64,000 nucleotides of DNA from Proteus alimentorum (GTDB taxonomy: Bacteria > Pseudomonadota > Gammaproteobacteria > Enterobacterales > Enterobacteriaceae), in contig NZ_NBVR01000024.1 in the NCBI RefSeq assembly GCF_002607735.1, positions 186,001 through 250,000 on the forward strand. The letters run 5' to 3'. Of this stretch, positions 10,124 through 23,165 are shown piece after piece; within the stretch, counting starts at the first letter, position 1; each line of letters opens with the position of its first letter. The translations under genes and the position numbers were made by a program. Below the pieces are notes generated by a model. That model was not told where the DNA came from and ran no database searches. It was given only the letters and a program-made list of their open reading frames with translations.

Positions 10124-10150
10124 ATCCCCGTATGATTGCGGGGTTTTTTT
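10124..10150 (+). terminator. Rho-independent terminator of bcsG
   Basis: CCCCG and CGGGG arms separated by 8 nt and followed by seven T residues, 70 nt after the bcsG stop. Confidence 0.85.
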
Positions 10151-10174
10151 ATGGGATTTATAAACAGAAGCCAT

Positions 10175-10205
10175 AAAAAAACCACATCCATAAAGATGTG
10201 GTTTT
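10175..10205 (-). terminator. Terminator of metK (possibly bidirectional)
   Basis: Arms AACCACATC/GATGTGGTT flanked by an A-run on the left and TTTT on the right. Read on the minus strand it is a strong stem with a T-tract just after metK; on the plus strand it could back up the bcsG terminator. Confidence 0.85.
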
Positions 10206-10240
10206 ATTCAAATCAATAACGTGGCGTTATGGCAAGAGAC

Positions 10241-11395
10241 TTATTTTAAGCCAGCTGCTTCACGTAAGATTTCAGCTTTATCTGTTGCTTCCCACGGGAA
10301 TTCAGGACGCCCGAAGTGACCGTAAGCTGCCGTTTTTTGGTAGATTGGGTGCAGTAAATCTAACATTTGAATTAATCCATAAGGACGTAAGTCAAAGAAT
10401 TCACGCACTAACAGGATCAGTTGTGCTGTTGGGACTTTTTCAGTACCAAATGTTTCTACCATAATTGATGTTGGCTCTGCCACACCGATTGCGTAAGAAA
10501 CTTGGATTTCACAACGATCAGCTAAACCTGCTGCAACGATGTTTTTCGCAACATAACGAGCAGCATAAGCTGCTGAACGGTCAACTTTCGATGGATCTTT
10601 ACCAGAGAAAGCGCCACCGCCATGGCGAGCCATGCCGCCGTAAGTATCGACAATGATTTTACGACCGGTTAAACCACAGTCACCCATTGGTCCACCGATA
10701 ACAAAACGACCTGTTGGATTGATGAAATATTTAGTTTGTTCATTTAACCACTCTGCTGGCAGAACGGGTTTAATGATCTCTTCCATCACCGCTTCATGCA
10801 GATCGTTTTGTGAAATATCTTCAGAATGCTGAGTTGATAATACAACCGCATCAATACCAACAACTTTATTGTTGTCATATTGGAAGGTAATTTGGCTTTT
10901 CGCATCAGGGCGTAACCAAGGTAAAGTCCCACTTTTACGAACTTGTGCTTGGCGTTGAACTAAGCGATGAGCATAAGTAATTGGAGCAGGCATTAATACG
11001 TCAGTTTCGTTGGTTGCATAACCAAACATTAAACCTTGGTCGCCAGCGCCTTGTTCTAATGGATTTGCACGGTCAACACCTTGGTTGATATCAGGAGATT
11101 GTTTACCAATCGCACTGATAACTGCGCAGGAATTAGCATCAAAGCCCATGTCGGAACTGGTGTAGCCGATTTCACGAACAGTGTTACGTGTAATTTCTTC
11201 GATATCGACCCAAGCTTTGGTGGTAATTTCTCCGCCTACCATAACCATGCCTGTCTTAACGTAAGTTTCGCAGGCAACGCGTGCTTTTGGATCTTGTTCT
11301 AAAATTGCATCCAAAACAGCATCAGAAATCTGATCTGCAATTTTATCTGGATGACCTTCTGAGACTGATTCAGAAGTAAAAAGGTGTGTAGTCAT
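10241..11395 (-). CDS. metK: MetK, S-adenosylmethionine synthetase
   Basis: A 384-aa cytoplasmic enzyme, the same length as E. coli MetK, that makes SAM from methionine and ATP. Near the N-terminus is SEGHPDK with the active-site His; [12 protein letters not shown] and the Gly-rich [16 protein letters not shown] phosphate loop are both present. The gene stands alone on the minus strand with its own terminator and is preceded by tandem MetJ boxes, so methionine repression is expected. The divergent neighbour speA links SAM and polyamine metabolism, as in E. coli. Confidence 0.98.
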   Translation of the reverse strand: MTTHLFTSESVSEGHPDKIADQISDAVLDAILEQDPKARVACETYVKTGMVMVGGEITTKAWVDIEEITRNTVREIGYTSSDMGFDANSCAVISAIGKQSPDINQGVDRANPLEQGAGDQGLMFGYATNETDVLMPAPITYAHRLVQRQAQVRKSGTLPWLRPDAKSQITFQYDNNKVVGIDAVVLSTQHSEDISQNDLHEAVMEEIIKPVLPAEWLNEQTKYFINPTGRFVIGGPMGDCGLTGRKIIVDTYGGMARHGGGAFSGKDPSKVDRSAAYAARYVAKNIVAAGLADRCEIQVSYAIGVAEPTSIMVETFGTEKVPTAQLILLVREFFDLRPYGLIQMLDLLHPIYQKTAAYGHFGRPEFPWEATDKAEILREAAGLK

Positions 11396-11431
11396 TATAT
11401 TTCGTTACCTTAATACAAACGGTTTAAGGAT

Positions 11432-11455
11432 GGATGTTTTAACATCTAGACGTCT
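11432..11455 (-). promoter_or_regulatory. MetJ operator (three tandem met boxes) upstream of metK
   Basis: 11448-11455 is a perfect met box, AGACGTCT. The two adjacent 8-mers, 11440-11447 and 11432-11439, each match 5 of 8 positions. Tandem 8-bp boxes are how MetJ-SAM dimers bind. The site is 37-60 bp upstream of the metK ATG. Confidence 0.75.
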
Positions 11456-11639
11456 ATTTTATGACTCTTCTCTCTTTAATTCCAGCTTTTTTTAATCAAA
11501 TATAGGGGGAAAGCAGAATCAAACAGTTAATCTTATTTTTGCTACCCGTTATTTTTATGTTGAGAAAATCGCGATTAGAGAAAAAAGCGTTTTTTGTACT
11601 TTTTGCTTTGCATTTTTAACTAACTAAAGGTATAACCAC

Positions 11640-12083
11640 GCGGTTACTGTGAAATCTGAACACAGTGTAAACCGCAGGATTTTTGATCCTGTTTCTCTGT
11701 TAGGGAAATGGCTTATAGGTTTAAGCCATGTGTGGAGTGAATGGGTAATGATCCATTGTCTGCAGGTTAGTTTTTTCAAAAACCAAAACAGTACTCGCCA
11801 ATACTATACACGTAGTATATCTAGAGTAATTTCCTCTTTGAGCTCTTTCTCTTTAGAGCGAAGTTGTCTGTTACTTGCCAATAGGTGATTGTGTTAACCC
11901 GTTATAAGTTAACTCAAGCACTTTCTACTATTATGTCCTGCGTATAGCTGGATAATCCTATAAAAATATATAGTGAGTCATAACTTCCAACTGTTATTTA
12001 TCAGTCGTTTCAGATTTTTGTCAGATAATTGACTACTATAGTGACAGGCAAGGTATAAACTCATACTCCCTAAGGAGAATGTC
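11640..12083 (+). promoter_or_regulatory. Hairpin-rich leader/upstream region of speA
   Basis: The metK-speA gap is 688 bp. From 11640 a series of local inverted repeats is visible: GCGGTT/AACCGC with an inner CTGTG/CACAG (11640-11677), AGGAT/ATCCT (about 11676-11690), GGCTTA/TTAAGCC (about 11710-11729) and a weaker ATGG/CCAT. This density suggests a structured 5' leader for speA or a small RNA. Near the gene, TTGACT (12029-12034) and TATAAA (12054-12059) form a promoter-like pair with a long 19-nt spacer, and AAGGAG precedes the ATG. A GTG-started frame of 79 codons (11649-11888) crosses the hairpins and I do not recognise its product. Confidence 0.45.
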
Positions 12084-13991
12084 ATGAATGATAACATCGC
12101 TCGTAAGATGCAGCAGACCTATAATATTGCATATTGGGGGGGCGGTTACTATTTAGCGAATAATCGGGGAAATATTAGTGTTTGTCCTAATCCTGATGTT
12201 CCTGATGCAACGTTTGATTTAACTGAGCTGGTTAAACGAGTTCAAGAAGAGCAATCACATCTGCGCTTACCTGCGCTTTTTTGCTTTCCTCAAATATTAC
12301 AACATCGTTTACGCTCAATTAATGCTGCATTTCATCGCGCGCGTGAATCTTACGGCTATAAAGGTGATTACTTTTTGGTTTATCCGATTAAAGTAAACCA
12401 ACAACGTCGTGTTATTGAGTCATTAGTGAATGCAGGTGAGCCTTTAGGTTTAGAGGCGGGCTCTAAAGCAGAATTAATGGCAGTACTTGCTCATGCCAAT
12501 ATGACAAGTTCTGTGATTGTGTGTAATGGCTATAAAGACCGTGAATATATTCGTTTAGCACTCACTGGTGAAAAACTTGGGCATAAAGTTTTCTTAGTCA
12601 TTGAGAAAATGTCTGAGATTAAAATGGTTCTTGAAGAAGCTGAACGTTTAGAAGTTATTCCACGTTTAGGCGTTCGCGCTCGTCTTGCTTCTCAAGGATC
12701 AGGCAAATGGCAGGCCAGTGGTGGTGAAAAATCAAAATTTGGTTTAGCCGCGACTCAAGTTCTGCAATTAATTGATATGTTACGCCAAGCGAACCGTTTA
12801 GATAGCTTGCAATTACTGCATTTCCATTTGGGATCACAAATGGCGAATATCCGTGATATCGCAACCGGTGTTCGTGAATCTGCACGCTTCTATGTTGAAC
12901 TGCACAAATTAGGCGTAAATATTCAGTATTTCGATGTGGGTGGTGGTTTAGGTGTGGATTATGAAGGTACACGCTCACAATCTGATTGCTCTGTTAACTA
13001 TGGCCTTAATGAATATGCCAATAACGTTATTTGGGCGATTGGTGACGCATGTGATGAAAACGATTTACCACATCCAACGGTTATTACTGAATCAGGTCGA
13101 GCATTAACGGCACACCATACCGTATTAATTTCTAATGTGATTGGTGTTGAACGTAATGAATTTACAGCAATTACTCCCCCTGAAGATGATGCTGCAAGAC
13201 CGATTGCAAGCCTTTGGGAAACATGGGAAGAGATGCAAACTAAGGGGCATAGCCGTTCATTACGTGAATGGTTACATGATAGCCAATTAGACTTACACGA
13301 TGTGCATACTCAATATGTTCACGGCATGTTAAGCCTGACAGAGCGTGCATGGGCAGAAGAGCTGTATTTGAATATCTGTCGTCGTATTCAGTACGATTTA
13401 GATCCGAGTAATCGTGCTCATCGTCCTATTATTGATGAGTTACAAGAACGTATGTCAGATAAGTTCTATGTTAACTTCTCACTGTTCCAATCTTTACCTG
13501 ATGCATGGGGTATCGACCAGTTATTCCCTGTATTACCGATAGAAGGGTTAGATAAACCGCTTGATCGTCGCGCAGTGTTACTCGATATCACTTGTGACTC
13601 AGATGGTATTATTGACCATTATGTTGATGGTGATGGTGTTGAAACAACAATGCCGATGCCAGCTTATGATCCTGAATATCCACCCATGATCGGTTTCTTT
13701 ATGGTAGGGGCTTATCAGGAAATTTTAGGCAATATGCATAACTTATTTGGTGATACAGCAGCTGTTGACGTTTACCTTGATGAGAAAGGTAATCTGACTT
13801 ACGTACAAAGTGAAGAGGGCGATACGGTTGCTGATATGCTCCAGTACGTTAAGTTAAACCCTACCGTGCTGTTAGATCGTTTCCGTACCCAAGTAAAAAA
13901 TGCACAGTTAGATAAAGCGTTACAAGAGCAATTCCTGACTGAATTTGAAAGTGGTTTATACGGTTATACGTATCTGGAAGAAGAAGAGTAA
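12084..13991 (+). CDS. speA: SpeA, biosynthetic arginine decarboxylase
   Basis: A 635-aa PLP enzyme (E. coli 658 aa; the difference is a shorter N-terminus) that converts arginine to agmatine, the first step to putrescine. The PLP lysine is K103 in YPIKVNQ; the PLP-phosphate loop [13 protein letters not shown] and a C-terminal CDSDG are present. A good RBS (AAGGAG) lies 7 nt before the ATG. speB follows 103 nt downstream on the same strand, so the pair forms a putrescine pathway unit. Putrescine is a known swarming signal in Proteus. Confidence 0.97.
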   Translation: MNDNIARKMQQTYNIAYWGGGYYLANNRGNISVCPNPDVPDATFDLTELVKRVQEEQSHLRLPALFCFPQILQHRLRSINAAFHRARESYGYKGDYFLVYPIKVNQQRRVIESLVNAGEPLGLEAGSKAELMAVLAHANMTSSVIVCNGYKDREYIRLALTGEKLGHKVFLVIEKMSEIKMVLEEAERLEVIPRLGVRARLASQGSGKWQASGGEKSKFGLAATQVLQLIDMLRQANRLDSLQLLHFHLGSQMANIRDIATGVRESARFYVELHKLGVNIQYFDVGGGLGVDYEGTRSQSDCSVNYGLNEYANNVIWAIGDACDENDLPHPTVITESGRALTAHHTVLISNVIGVERNEFTAITPPEDDAARPIASLWETWEEMQTKGHSRSLREWLHDSQLDLHDVHTQYVHGMLSLTERAWAEELYLNICRRIQYDLDPSNRAHRPIIDELQERMSDKFYVNFSLFQSLPDAWGIDQLFPVLPIEGLDKPLDRRAVLLDITCDSDGIIDHYVDGDGVETTMPMPAYDPEYPPMIGFFMVGAYQEILGNMHNLFGDTAAVDVYLDEKGNLTYVQSEEGDTVADMLQYVKLNPTVLLDRFRTQVKNAQLDKALQEQFLTEFESGLYGYTYLEEEE

Positions 13992-14011
13992 TTCTTAGCA
14001 TTTCCAATGCA

Positions 14012-14037
14012 AGAGTGATGTTTTTAAACATCACTCT
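14012..14037 (+). terminator. Intercistronic hairpin between speA and speB
   Basis: Perfect 12-bp arms AGAGTGATGTTT/AAACATCACTCT, followed only by a short T-rich stretch. It is likely a partial terminator or an mRNA-stabilising stem that sets speB expression below speA. Confidence 0.6.
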
Positions 14038-14094
14038 TTATCTATCATATTGATTGTATGTTGCTTATTTTAAATAAGTAACAGAGGTAATAGC

Positions 14095-15015
14095 ATGAAA
14101 AATAGTACGTTAGGTAATGAGACTGATAATTCATTGATCTCTAATGCATTTGGTTTTTTACGTTTTCCATTGAATTTTCAGCCTTACAGCAGTGATGCAG
14201 ATTGGGTTATTACGGGTGTGCCTTTTGATATGGCAACATCAGGTCGTGCAGGAACTCGTCATGGGCCAGGCGCTATTCGTCAAATCTCAACGAATTTAGC
14301 GTGGGAAGGTAACCGTTGGCCGTGGGATTTCGATATGCGTGAACGTTTAAGCGTTGTCGATTGTGGTGACTTAGTCTTTAACTTTGGTGATGCACAGGAT
14401 ATGAGCGATAAATTACAAGCTCATACAGAGAAGTTATTAGCGGCAGGTAAAAAATGTTTAACCTTTGGTGGTGACCATTTTGTCACATTACCTTTATTAC
14501 GCGCCCATGCAAAACACTTTGGTAAAATGGCATTAGTGCATTTTGATGCGCATACCGATACTTATGGTAATGGCAGTAAATTTGACCACGGTACCATGTT
14601 CTTCCATGCACCAAATGAAGGATTAATCGATCCTAACCACTCTGTTCAAATTGGTATTCGTACTGATCATGACAGTGATAATGGTTTCACTGTATTGGAT
14701 GCTGCGCAAGTTAACGATCGCGGTGTGACTGATCTCGTTGATCAGATAAAAGGCATTGTTGGTGATTTACCTGTTTACCTAACTTTTGATATTGATTGTC
14801 TTGATCCTGCATTTGCACCAGGAACAGGCACACCAGTTGTAGGCGGTTTAACAACAGATAAAGCACTGAAAATTTTACGCGCATTACAACCGTTAAATAT
14901 TGTCGGTATGGATTTAGTTGAAGTTTCTCCAGCTTACGATCAATCAGATATTACCGCACTTGCAGGGGCAACTATTGCTCTGGATATGTTATATCTGCAA
15001 GCAGCCAAAAAATAA
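14095..15015 (+). CDS. speB: SpeB, agmatinase
   Basis: A 306-aa ureohydrolase (E. coli 306 aa) that hydrolyses agmatine to putrescine and urea. The binuclear manganese motifs are visible: [18 protein letters not shown] and TFDIDCLDP. It follows speA and ends in its own terminator, so agmatine made by SpeA is consumed by the next gene product. Confidence 0.97.
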   Translation: MKNSTLGNETDNSLISNAFGFLRFPLNFQPYSSDADWVITGVPFDMATSGRAGTRHGPGAIRQISTNLAWEGNRWPWDFDMRERLSVVDCGDLVFNFGDAQDMSDKLQAHTEKLLAAGKKCLTFGGDHFVTLPLLRAHAKHFGKMALVHFDAHTDTYGNGSKFDHGTMFFHAPNEGLIDPNHSVQIGIRTDHDSDNGFTVLDAAQVNDRGVTDLVDQIKGIVGDLPVYLTFDIDCLDPAFAPGTGTPVVGGLTTDKALKILRALQPLNIVGMDLVEVSPAYDQSDITALAGATIALDMLYLQAAKK

Positions 15016-15042
15016 TTTCTGTTAACCCCAGAAAATAAAGAC

Positions 15043-15072
15043 AAAGCGATATCTGTTAGGTATCGCTTTTTT
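15043..15072 (+). terminator. Rho-independent terminator of speAB
   Basis: Arms AAAGCGATA/TATCGCTTT with a 9-nt loop and a T-tract, 28 nt after the speB stop. Confidence 0.85.
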
Positions 15073-15116
15073 GTATTTTATCTATATACAGATTGAGTAT
15101 TTTTGAGGGATAAAAA

Positions 15117-15803
15117 CTAAAGTTGAAAATAACGGGCAAGTAGGGGGGCTGTAAAATTCTTTTTTAAATAGAAGCCTCTGGGTAAGGTCATAATACGTTG
15201 TCCATTTTCGCCAATAGCTTCTGTTAATGCTTTACTGTTCGCGGCTTTTGGGCGGATTTGTAAGACTTGTCCGTGGCGTGCGGTAATGCTTTCTACTTTG
15301 CCTAACACAATCATATCCATTAGCTCTTCCCAATCATGACGTAATAGTTCTTCTTCCGTCCTATTAGGGCTCCAAAGTAACGGAGAGGCGACGCGACGTT
15401 GTGCTAATGGTATTCCCCTTTCTCCTTCAACAGGCACCCATAACACTTTTGAGAGTTTACGTTTTACATGGCTATTTTCCCATGTAATACCACTGTTTCC
15501 GGTTAATGCTGCGACACAGACAAACGTCGTTTCTAAAGGCATACCAAATCTATCAATGGGAATTGTTTTGAGTTCAATACCCAATTCACTGAAGTCTTGC
15601 TCTGGTTTGCTGCCTGCACTTGCACCTAAATAATATTCCAACAACATACCTACCCAGCCTTTATCTCTTTTAAGATCCATTGGGATAGGAAGTTGTGCAA
15701 AAGCGGCAAGTTCACCAAAAGTATAACCCGCAAGCGCTTTTGCTCGCTCTAATAAAACATGTTCATTTTCGGGTGCAACTGGTGGCGTAAACATACTTAT
15801 CAT
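15117..15803 (-). CDS. mutH: MutH, GATC-specific mismatch-repair endonuclease
   Basis: A 228-aa protein (E. coli 229 aa). It nicks the unmethylated strand at hemimethylated GATC when activated by MutL. Active-site residues E56, D70, E77 and K79 are present (D-x6-ELK in the block [13 protein letters not shown]) and keep E. coli numbering with the first Met as start. GSKPEQDF and [11 protein letters not shown] are diagnostic. A second Met at position 4 is an alternative start. It is a monocistronic minus-strand gene whose upstream gap carries DnaA boxes. Confidence 0.97.
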   Translation of the reverse strand: MISMFTPPVAPENEHVLLERAKALAGYTFGELAAFAQLPIPMDLKRDKGWVGMLLEYYLGASAGSKPEQDFSELGIELKTIPIDRFGMPLETTFVCVAALTGNSGITWENSHVKRKLSKVLWVPVEGERGIPLAQRRVASPLLWSPNRTEEELLRHDWEELMDMIVLGKVESITARHGQVLQIRPKAANSKALTEAIGENGQRIMTLPRGFYLKKNFTAPLLARYFQL

Positions 15804-16417
15804 CTTCTTGTATAAATAATAGACAGAAAAAACAGGTTGTTGATAACGTATTTAGCTTTATTTTATTTAAATTATAATAGCATGATATATCATCATTTTT
15901 TTGAGTTAATTCGCCAATTGAAATTTATAATTTCAAGTTGTGCACGGTTATCCTGAAATCATAAACAGGCTTTTACACTAGGTTATCCACAGCTTTATGG
16001 GATAACTCACAGAAAGTGAGATCACTGTTCTGATTTACAGCCTTGACTTTTGCAGATATTTGCCAAAATTATCCTATTTTGTCTAACTAATCGGCATAAC
16101 CTGTGGATAAAACACCCCGAGTCTATTTTTTGTACGATTTAAGCGCGAGGGGGTTTTAATTGTTTTATCCAATCGCTGAAATAGGCATTGAAATTTAGCT
16201 ACTAATTTGAATTATAAGTGATATTTTAAAATTTGTATCAACAGCTTTTCTAACAATACAAAAACTATACCCTGATTATCTCACTCTTTTTCACATAGAT
16301 ATCCACAGAAAAAGTGAATAAATCCCCTGAGCGTTTATATGGGTGTTTATAACTTTCAAGGTTTCTGTGAATTAACGCAAATAATGGCCAATTTGAATAC
16401 TGAAAAGAGACAATAAC
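15804..16417. promoter_or_regulatory. DARS2-like DnaA-box region between mutH and sgrR
   Basis: 614 bp without a gene. It contains two perfect DnaA boxes in opposite orientation, TTATCCACA at 15983-15991 (plus) and TGTGGATAA at 16102-16110, and a one-mismatch box at 16299-16307. Degenerate boxes lie near 15938-15956 and 15971. A near-consensus IHF site is at 16236-16248 (TATCAA-N4-TT, last base off). In E. coli the DnaA-reactivating sequence DARS2, which turns ADP-DnaA into ATP-DnaA, lies in the intergenic region beside mutH, so position and content agree. The mutH promoter must also lie here. Assignment to DARS2 is inference. Confidence 0.55.
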
Positions 16418-18097
16418 CTATTTTAACCTTGGTGTATCGATATCAGGTGTAAACCACGCTGATTTAAAATCAAACCAGCCAAAAGTATTCATTTTGACGC
16501 CGCGTATGGTTCTCTGGCCTTGTAGCTCGAGTAAATGGTGAAATAGAGGATAAAGCCAAATATCTTGTGTTAGCTGGCGACACCACTCTTCGAGTGGCAA
16601 CGATTTTTGATGCCATAATGTGAGCTCTTGTGAAAACGAGTTTCCTAAACATTGGTGAAAGAGGGGTAATTCATAAAGAGCAGCAAAAATTGAGAACTCT
16701 AAAGGTTTGTAAAAATTCACTGTCGCTAACCAAATATCACTATTAGCTTCACCGTAATACCATTGTTCATAATCAAGTATTTGAATGGTCAGTTCAATAT
16801 CATACTGAGATAAAATATTTTTGATTAAATCGGCAATAGTGCTGTATTCATGATGCTCTTTATAAAGCGTGACAGTTAGTTTTGTTAATGAGTCAGGTTT
16901 GGAATGTTGGCGGATTAATTTACTGTGATGCCAATGAAGTAATAATCCATAAGCAGGAGACCAATGGCGTTGATAGAATGGATCACAATGCGTCAGCATA
17001 TTAACCGGTGTTAACACGCTGCTTAACCATTCTCTTATTTCAGTCTGCTGGCACTGCTTTGAGCGACTATCATAGAGCAGAAAATAACATCCTTCCTCTT
17101 TACGGCTTTCTAGTGGATCTTTATTGGTATCGTCATCTGTTAAATGAATCGTTGAACAGACCATTTTGTTATTTAGTTCAGGAACGACCCAAATATCAAT
17201 TTCATCTAATAATGCCCGTAAGCCAAAATAGCGATTAAAGGCTTTGATTTGCAACTTATGTTTATCATTAGCGATAACTTGATAAGCGCCTGTACCAATA
17301 GGGCGTTGTGCAAAAGAGGGGAGTGATGCCCATTCTTGCGGCAAAATAACGGCTTGTGGACTCCCTAATAACGTTGCAAATTGCTTATCTGCTTCGCTTA
17401 AAAAAATATCGAGCACATAAGGTTGAGGTGAGGAAATTTGTTCTATATGTGCATAAAGAGGGTTGCAGTGTTTCATTCTTATTAAAGATGTGCTGATATC
17501 TTCAAGAGTGAGCTCACGACCATGATGGAAATAGATAGAAGGACGTAAATAAAATCGCCAATGTTGCTCTGTGATCATTTGCCAATGATGAGCTAATTCA
17601 GCTTCGACTTCCCCATTTTCCTCTTTTAAATGGACTAATGAGTTAAATATTTGACTCATTAAATGCAATTCAGAGCGTCTTAGTGGTGTTCCCGGTAATA
17701 AATTATGAAAGGGGCGATAATAAATAATACGCAGAAGTTGTTGATTCGGATGAAAACTTTTTTCAATTTGTGAAAGCACCATTTGGCGGACAGAATCTTT
17801 ATCACCCATCAGCGCGACAAGCTTTTCTATATCATTTTCTTCTATCAGCCTTTCAGCGCGATTTTGCTGGATCTCAAGTGCATTAGAATGAAAAATAAGC
17901 GTGGATTTTTTACCTCGACCGACTTCTGCTTGCCAATTTATCCAACCTATTTCTTGCATCTTATTTAATAAAGAGCGGACATGACGACGTGTGCAATGCA
18001 GGGTTTGCGCTAATTCTTGTAACGTTGTTTCAGTTGTTTTTCCCTGAAAGGCTTGCCATAAGCGAATAAATTGTAACTCTAAGCGGGCAGAGGTCAT
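16418..18097 (-). CDS. sgrR: SgrR, transcriptional regulator of glucose-phosphate stress
   Basis: A 559-aa protein (E. coli 551 aa). The N-terminal winged helix-turn-helix (about residues 24-55, TLQELAQTLHCTRRHVRSLLN) is followed by a basic AEVGRGKKS block and a long extracytoplasmic-solute-binding-like domain, with YYRPFHNLLPGTPLRRSE and a C-terminal MNTFGWFDFKSAWF. SgrR senses sugar-phosphate stress and activates the divergent small RNA gene sgrS. The start matches E. coli (M-x-SARL). The apparent sgrS lies directly upstream on the other strand. Confidence 0.95.
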   Translation of the reverse strand: MTSARLELQFIRLWQAFQGKTTETTLQELAQTLHCTRRHVRSLLNKMQEIGWINWQAEVGRGKKSTLIFHSNALEIQQNRAERLIEENDIEKLVALMGDKDSVRQMVLSQIEKSFHPNQQLLRIIYYRPFHNLLPGTPLRRSELHLMSQIFNSLVHLKEENGEVEAELAHHWQMITEQHWRFYLRPSIYFHHGRELTLEDISTSLIRMKHCNPLYAHIEQISSPQPYVLDIFLSEADKQFATLLGSPQAVILPQEWASLPSFAQRPIGTGAYQVIANDKHKLQIKAFNRYFGLRALLDEIDIWVVPELNNKMVCSTIHLTDDDTNKDPLESRKEEGCYFLLYDSRSKQCQQTEIREWLSSVLTPVNMLTHCDPFYQRHWSPAYGLLLHWHHSKLIRQHSKPDSLTKLTVTLYKEHHEYSTIADLIKNILSQYDIELTIQILDYEQWYYGEANSDIWLATVNFYKPLEFSIFAALYELPLFHQCLGNSFSQELTLWHQKSLPLEEWCRQLTQDIWLYPLFHHLLELQGQRTIRGVKMNTFGWFDFKSAWFTPDIDTPRLK

Positions 18098-18152
18098 AAA
18101 AGAGGAAATCCCTTGATAAAGTGATCAATTTTAATTTCCTTATATTAGACCG

Positions 18153-18273
18153 ATAATGTCTGTGTTTAAAGTTAGCTCTCATGTTAGTTATCGCAAATTA
18201 CGAATACTGACAGACTCCCCCATTTGAGCATTCGGTGATTACCGGCCAGTGATGATTAATCACTGGCTTTTTT
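18153..18273 (+). ncRNA. sgrS: Candidate SgrS small RNA (short form, no clear sgrT)
   Basis: Directly upstream of and divergent from sgrR. The 3' end has SgrS architecture: a seed-like CATTTGAGCATTCGG (compare E. coli GACTGAGTATTGG), a small CGGT/ACCG hairpin (18233-18244), then a terminator with GCCAGTGAT/ATCACTGGC arms, a GATTA loop and T6 (18245-18273). In E. coli this region pairs with ptsG mRNA through Hfq. A TATATT -10 candidate (18141-18146) puts the 5' end near 18153, giving about 120 nt against 227 nt in E. coli. Only a 23-codon ORF (18156-18227) is present, with no likeness to the 43-aa SgrT. The 5' end is uncertain. Confidence 0.6.
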
Positions 18274-18306
18274 ATGGGTTATTTATAGGAATCGTTTTGT
18301 TGGCGT

Positions 18307-18334
18307 AAAAAAAAGCCGTAAACGAATTTACGGC
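18307..18334 (-). terminator. Terminator of the leuABCD operon
   Basis: On the minus strand, GCCGTAAA and TTTACGGC arms with a 4-nt loop are followed by eight T residues, 56 nt after the leuD stop. Confidence 0.88.
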
Positions 18335-18389
18335 AAGAATGACAAAGTAAACATCACAGAAAGTAGAAGAAGGTGAAAATTTGTTTGAG

Positions 18390-18995
18390 TTAGCGCATAA
18401 AGGCGGGTTGTTTGGCCTCGTAAGCACTAATATCATCTTGGTGTTGTAGCGTTAATCCAATGCTGTCTAATCCTTCAATCATGCAATGGCGGCGAAATGT
18501 GTCGATTTCAAAAGAGAAATGTAATTCACCCGCTCTGACCTCTTGTGCGACTAAATCTACGGTAATGGGGGTACCAGCATGTTCTTTTACGCAATCAAAT
18601 AATTGTGAGACTTCATCATCACTTAATTTGATTGGCAATAATTGATTGTTAAATGAATTCCCGTAAAAAATATCAGCAAAACTGGGGGCGATAACGGCGT
18701 GAAAACCATAATCAGTTAATGCCCATGGTGCGTGTTCACGAGATGATCCACAACCAAAGTTTTCTCGTGCTAATAAAATAGAAGCACCTTGGTAAACTGG
18801 CTGATTTAAAATAAATGCAGGATTAGGCTGAGTGCCTTCATCATCCAAAAAACGCCAATCATGAAACAGGTGTTTACCAAAGCCAGTGCGCGTTACTTTC
18901 TGCAAAAATTGCTTAGGAATAATGGCGTCGGTATCCACATTTGCCGCATCTAAAGGAACCGCAATACCCGTGTGTTGAGTAAATTTATTCATCAT
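18390..18995 (-). CDS. leuD: LeuD, isopropylmalate isomerase small subunit
   Basis: A 201-aa protein (E. coli 201 aa) that pairs with LeuC to isomerise 2- to 3-isopropylmalate. Motifs include [16 protein letters not shown] and [13 protein letters not shown]. It lies 8 nt after leuC and is the last gene of the leu operon. Confidence 0.97.
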   Translation of the reverse strand: MMNKFTQHTGIAVPLDAANVDTDAIIPKQFLQKVTRTGFGKHLFHDWRFLDDEGTQPNPAFILNQPVYQGASILLARENFGCGSSREHAPWALTDYGFHAVIAPSFADIFYGNSFNNQLLPIKLSDDEVSQLFDCVKEHAGTPITVDLVAQEVRAGELHFSFEIDTFRRHCMIEGLDSIGLTLQHQDDISAYEAKQPAFMR

Positions 18996-19003
18996 GTTCT
19001 CCT

Positions 19004-20413
19004 TTAAGATGCCACTGCAAATGTACGAATGTCTGCAAAATGACCATTAATCGCAGCCGCTGCTGCCATTGCAGGGCTGACTAAGTGTGTTCGACCACCA
19101 CGACCTTGGCGGCCTTCAAAGTTACGGTTGCTGGTGGATGCGCAGCGCTCACCCGGATTTAATCGGTCGTTATTCATGGCTAAACACATTGAACAGCCCG
19201 GTAAGCGCCATTCAAAACCTGCTTCAATAAAGATTTTATCTAAGCCTTCAGCCTCCGCTTGGGCTTTAACCGGCCCTGATCCCGGAACCACTATCGCTTG
19301 AACATGAGACGCAACTTTATGGCCTTTTGCAATTTCAGCAGCAGCTCGTAAATCTTCAATACGAGAGTTTGTACAAGAGCCAATAAAGACTTTATCGATA
19401 GCGACATCCGTTAAGTTAACACCTTCACTTAATCCCATATACGCCAAGGCTTTTTCAGCAGAAGCGCGTTCCACGGGATCATTAAAGCTATTTAATAATG
19501 GGACTATTTGATCAATCGCAATAACTTGCCCTGGGTTGGTACCCCATGTGACTTGTGGTGCAATCTCTGCTGCATTAATAGTGACGGTGGCATCGAAAAT
19601 TGCATCATTATCAGACTTTAAGGTTCTCCAATAAGTGACGGCTTCATCCCATGATTGACCTGTGGGCGCAAATTGACGCCCTTTTAAGTAGTCAAAAGTG
19701 GTGTCATCAGGTGCGACTAAACCCGCTTTAGCGCCCATCTCAATCGCCATGTTACATAAGGTCATTCGACCTTCCATGCTTAAGGCTTCAATAGCTTCGC
19801 CTGTAAATTCAACGATATAGCCTGTACCACCTGCGCTGCCTAATTTGCCGATAATGGCTAATACGATATCTTTTGCTGTGATCCCAATGGCTGTTTTACC
19901 TTGAACTTCGATTTTTAATGTTTTAGCTCGAGACTGTTTTAAGGTCTGAGTTGCTAAAACATGTTCAACTTCTGAAGTACCGATCCCGAAAGCTAATGAA
20001 CCAAAAGCACCATGAGTTGCCGTATGTGAATCACCGCAAACAATCGTCATTCCCGGTAAGGTTAAGCCTTGCTCTGGTCCCATTACGTGAACAATTCCTT
20101 GATAAGGATGGTTTAAGTCATACAGCGTGACACCAAATTCTTGGCAATTTTTCATCAACTCTTGCATTTGAATTCTTGCCATATCACCACAAGCATTAAT
20201 GTCTTTAGTTCGTGTTGATACGTTGTGATCCATCGTTGCAAAGGTTTTATTCGGTTGACGAACAGGGCGGCCTTTTGTTCTTAATCCATCAAAGGCTTGA
20301 GGTGATGTTACTTCATGCACTAAATGTCGATCGATATACAAAATGGGTGTTTCATCACTCACTTCTCTGACAACATGTGCATCATAAATTTTTTGATATA
20401 ATGTTTTACCCAT
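19004..20413 (-). CDS. leuC: LeuC, isopropylmalate isomerase large subunit
   Basis: 469 aa from the ATG at 20413; the open frame extends 24 codons upstream, but the N-terminus [15 protein letters not shown] aligns with E. coli MAKTLYEKLFDAHVV and the upstream part lies inside leuB. Aconitase-family cysteines for the 4Fe-4S cluster are visible in FIGSCTNSR and [11 protein letters not shown]. It works with LeuD in the second step of leucine synthesis. Its ATG is one base after the leuB stop. Confidence 0.97.
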   Translation of the reverse strand: MGKTLYQKIYDAHVVREVSDETPILYIDRHLVHEVTSPQAFDGLRTKGRPVRQPNKTFATMDHNVSTRTKDINACGDMARIQMQELMKNCQEFGVTLYDLNHPYQGIVHVMGPEQGLTLPGMTIVCGDSHTATHGAFGSLAFGIGTSEVEHVLATQTLKQSRAKTLKIEVQGKTAIGITAKDIVLAIIGKLGSAGGTGYIVEFTGEAIEALSMEGRMTLCNMAIEMGAKAGLVAPDDTTFDYLKGRQFAPTGQSWDEAVTYWRTLKSDNDAIFDATVTINAAEIAPQVTWGTNPGQVIAIDQIVPLLNSFNDPVERASAEKALAYMGLSEGVNLTDVAIDKVFIGSCTNSRIEDLRAAAEIAKGHKVASHVQAIVVPGSGPVKAQAEAEGLDKIFIEAGFEWRLPGCSMCLAMNNDRLNPGERCASTSNRNFEGRQGRGGRTHLVSPAMAAAAAINGHFADIRTFAVAS

Positions 20414-20414
20414 G

Positions 20415-23068
<2,654 letters not shown>

Positions 23069-23116
23069 AATCTGTTCCTTACTCTTTTTATTTGCTGTTT
23101 GCGCTCTCCCAGGTAT

Positions 23117-23144
23117 AAAAAAACCCGCGACTAGCGCGGGTTTT
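23117..23144 (-). terminator. Attenuator of the leu operon
   Basis: CCCGCG/CGCGGG stem with a 5-nt loop followed on the minus strand by a seven-T tract. It lies between the leader peptide leuL and leuA, as expected for transcription attenuation. Confidence 0.88.
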
Positions 23145-23165
23145 CTCTCTAAGGGCAGGTGTGTT

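Noticed and set aside
11649-11888. 79-codon GTG-started frame upstream of speA
   Set aside because: It runs straight through several hairpins, has no clear ribosome site and no recognisable product; I describe it only within the leader region.
12134-12143. G-rich run near the speA start as a phase-variation tract
   Set aside because: Only seven consecutive G and conserved Trp-Gly-Gly coding; too short to argue for switching.
15983-16110. DnaA boxes as the chromosomal origin oriC
   Set aside because: No 13-mer unwinding repeats, few GATC sites and no gidA/mioC neighbours; the mutH-adjacent position fits DARS2 better.
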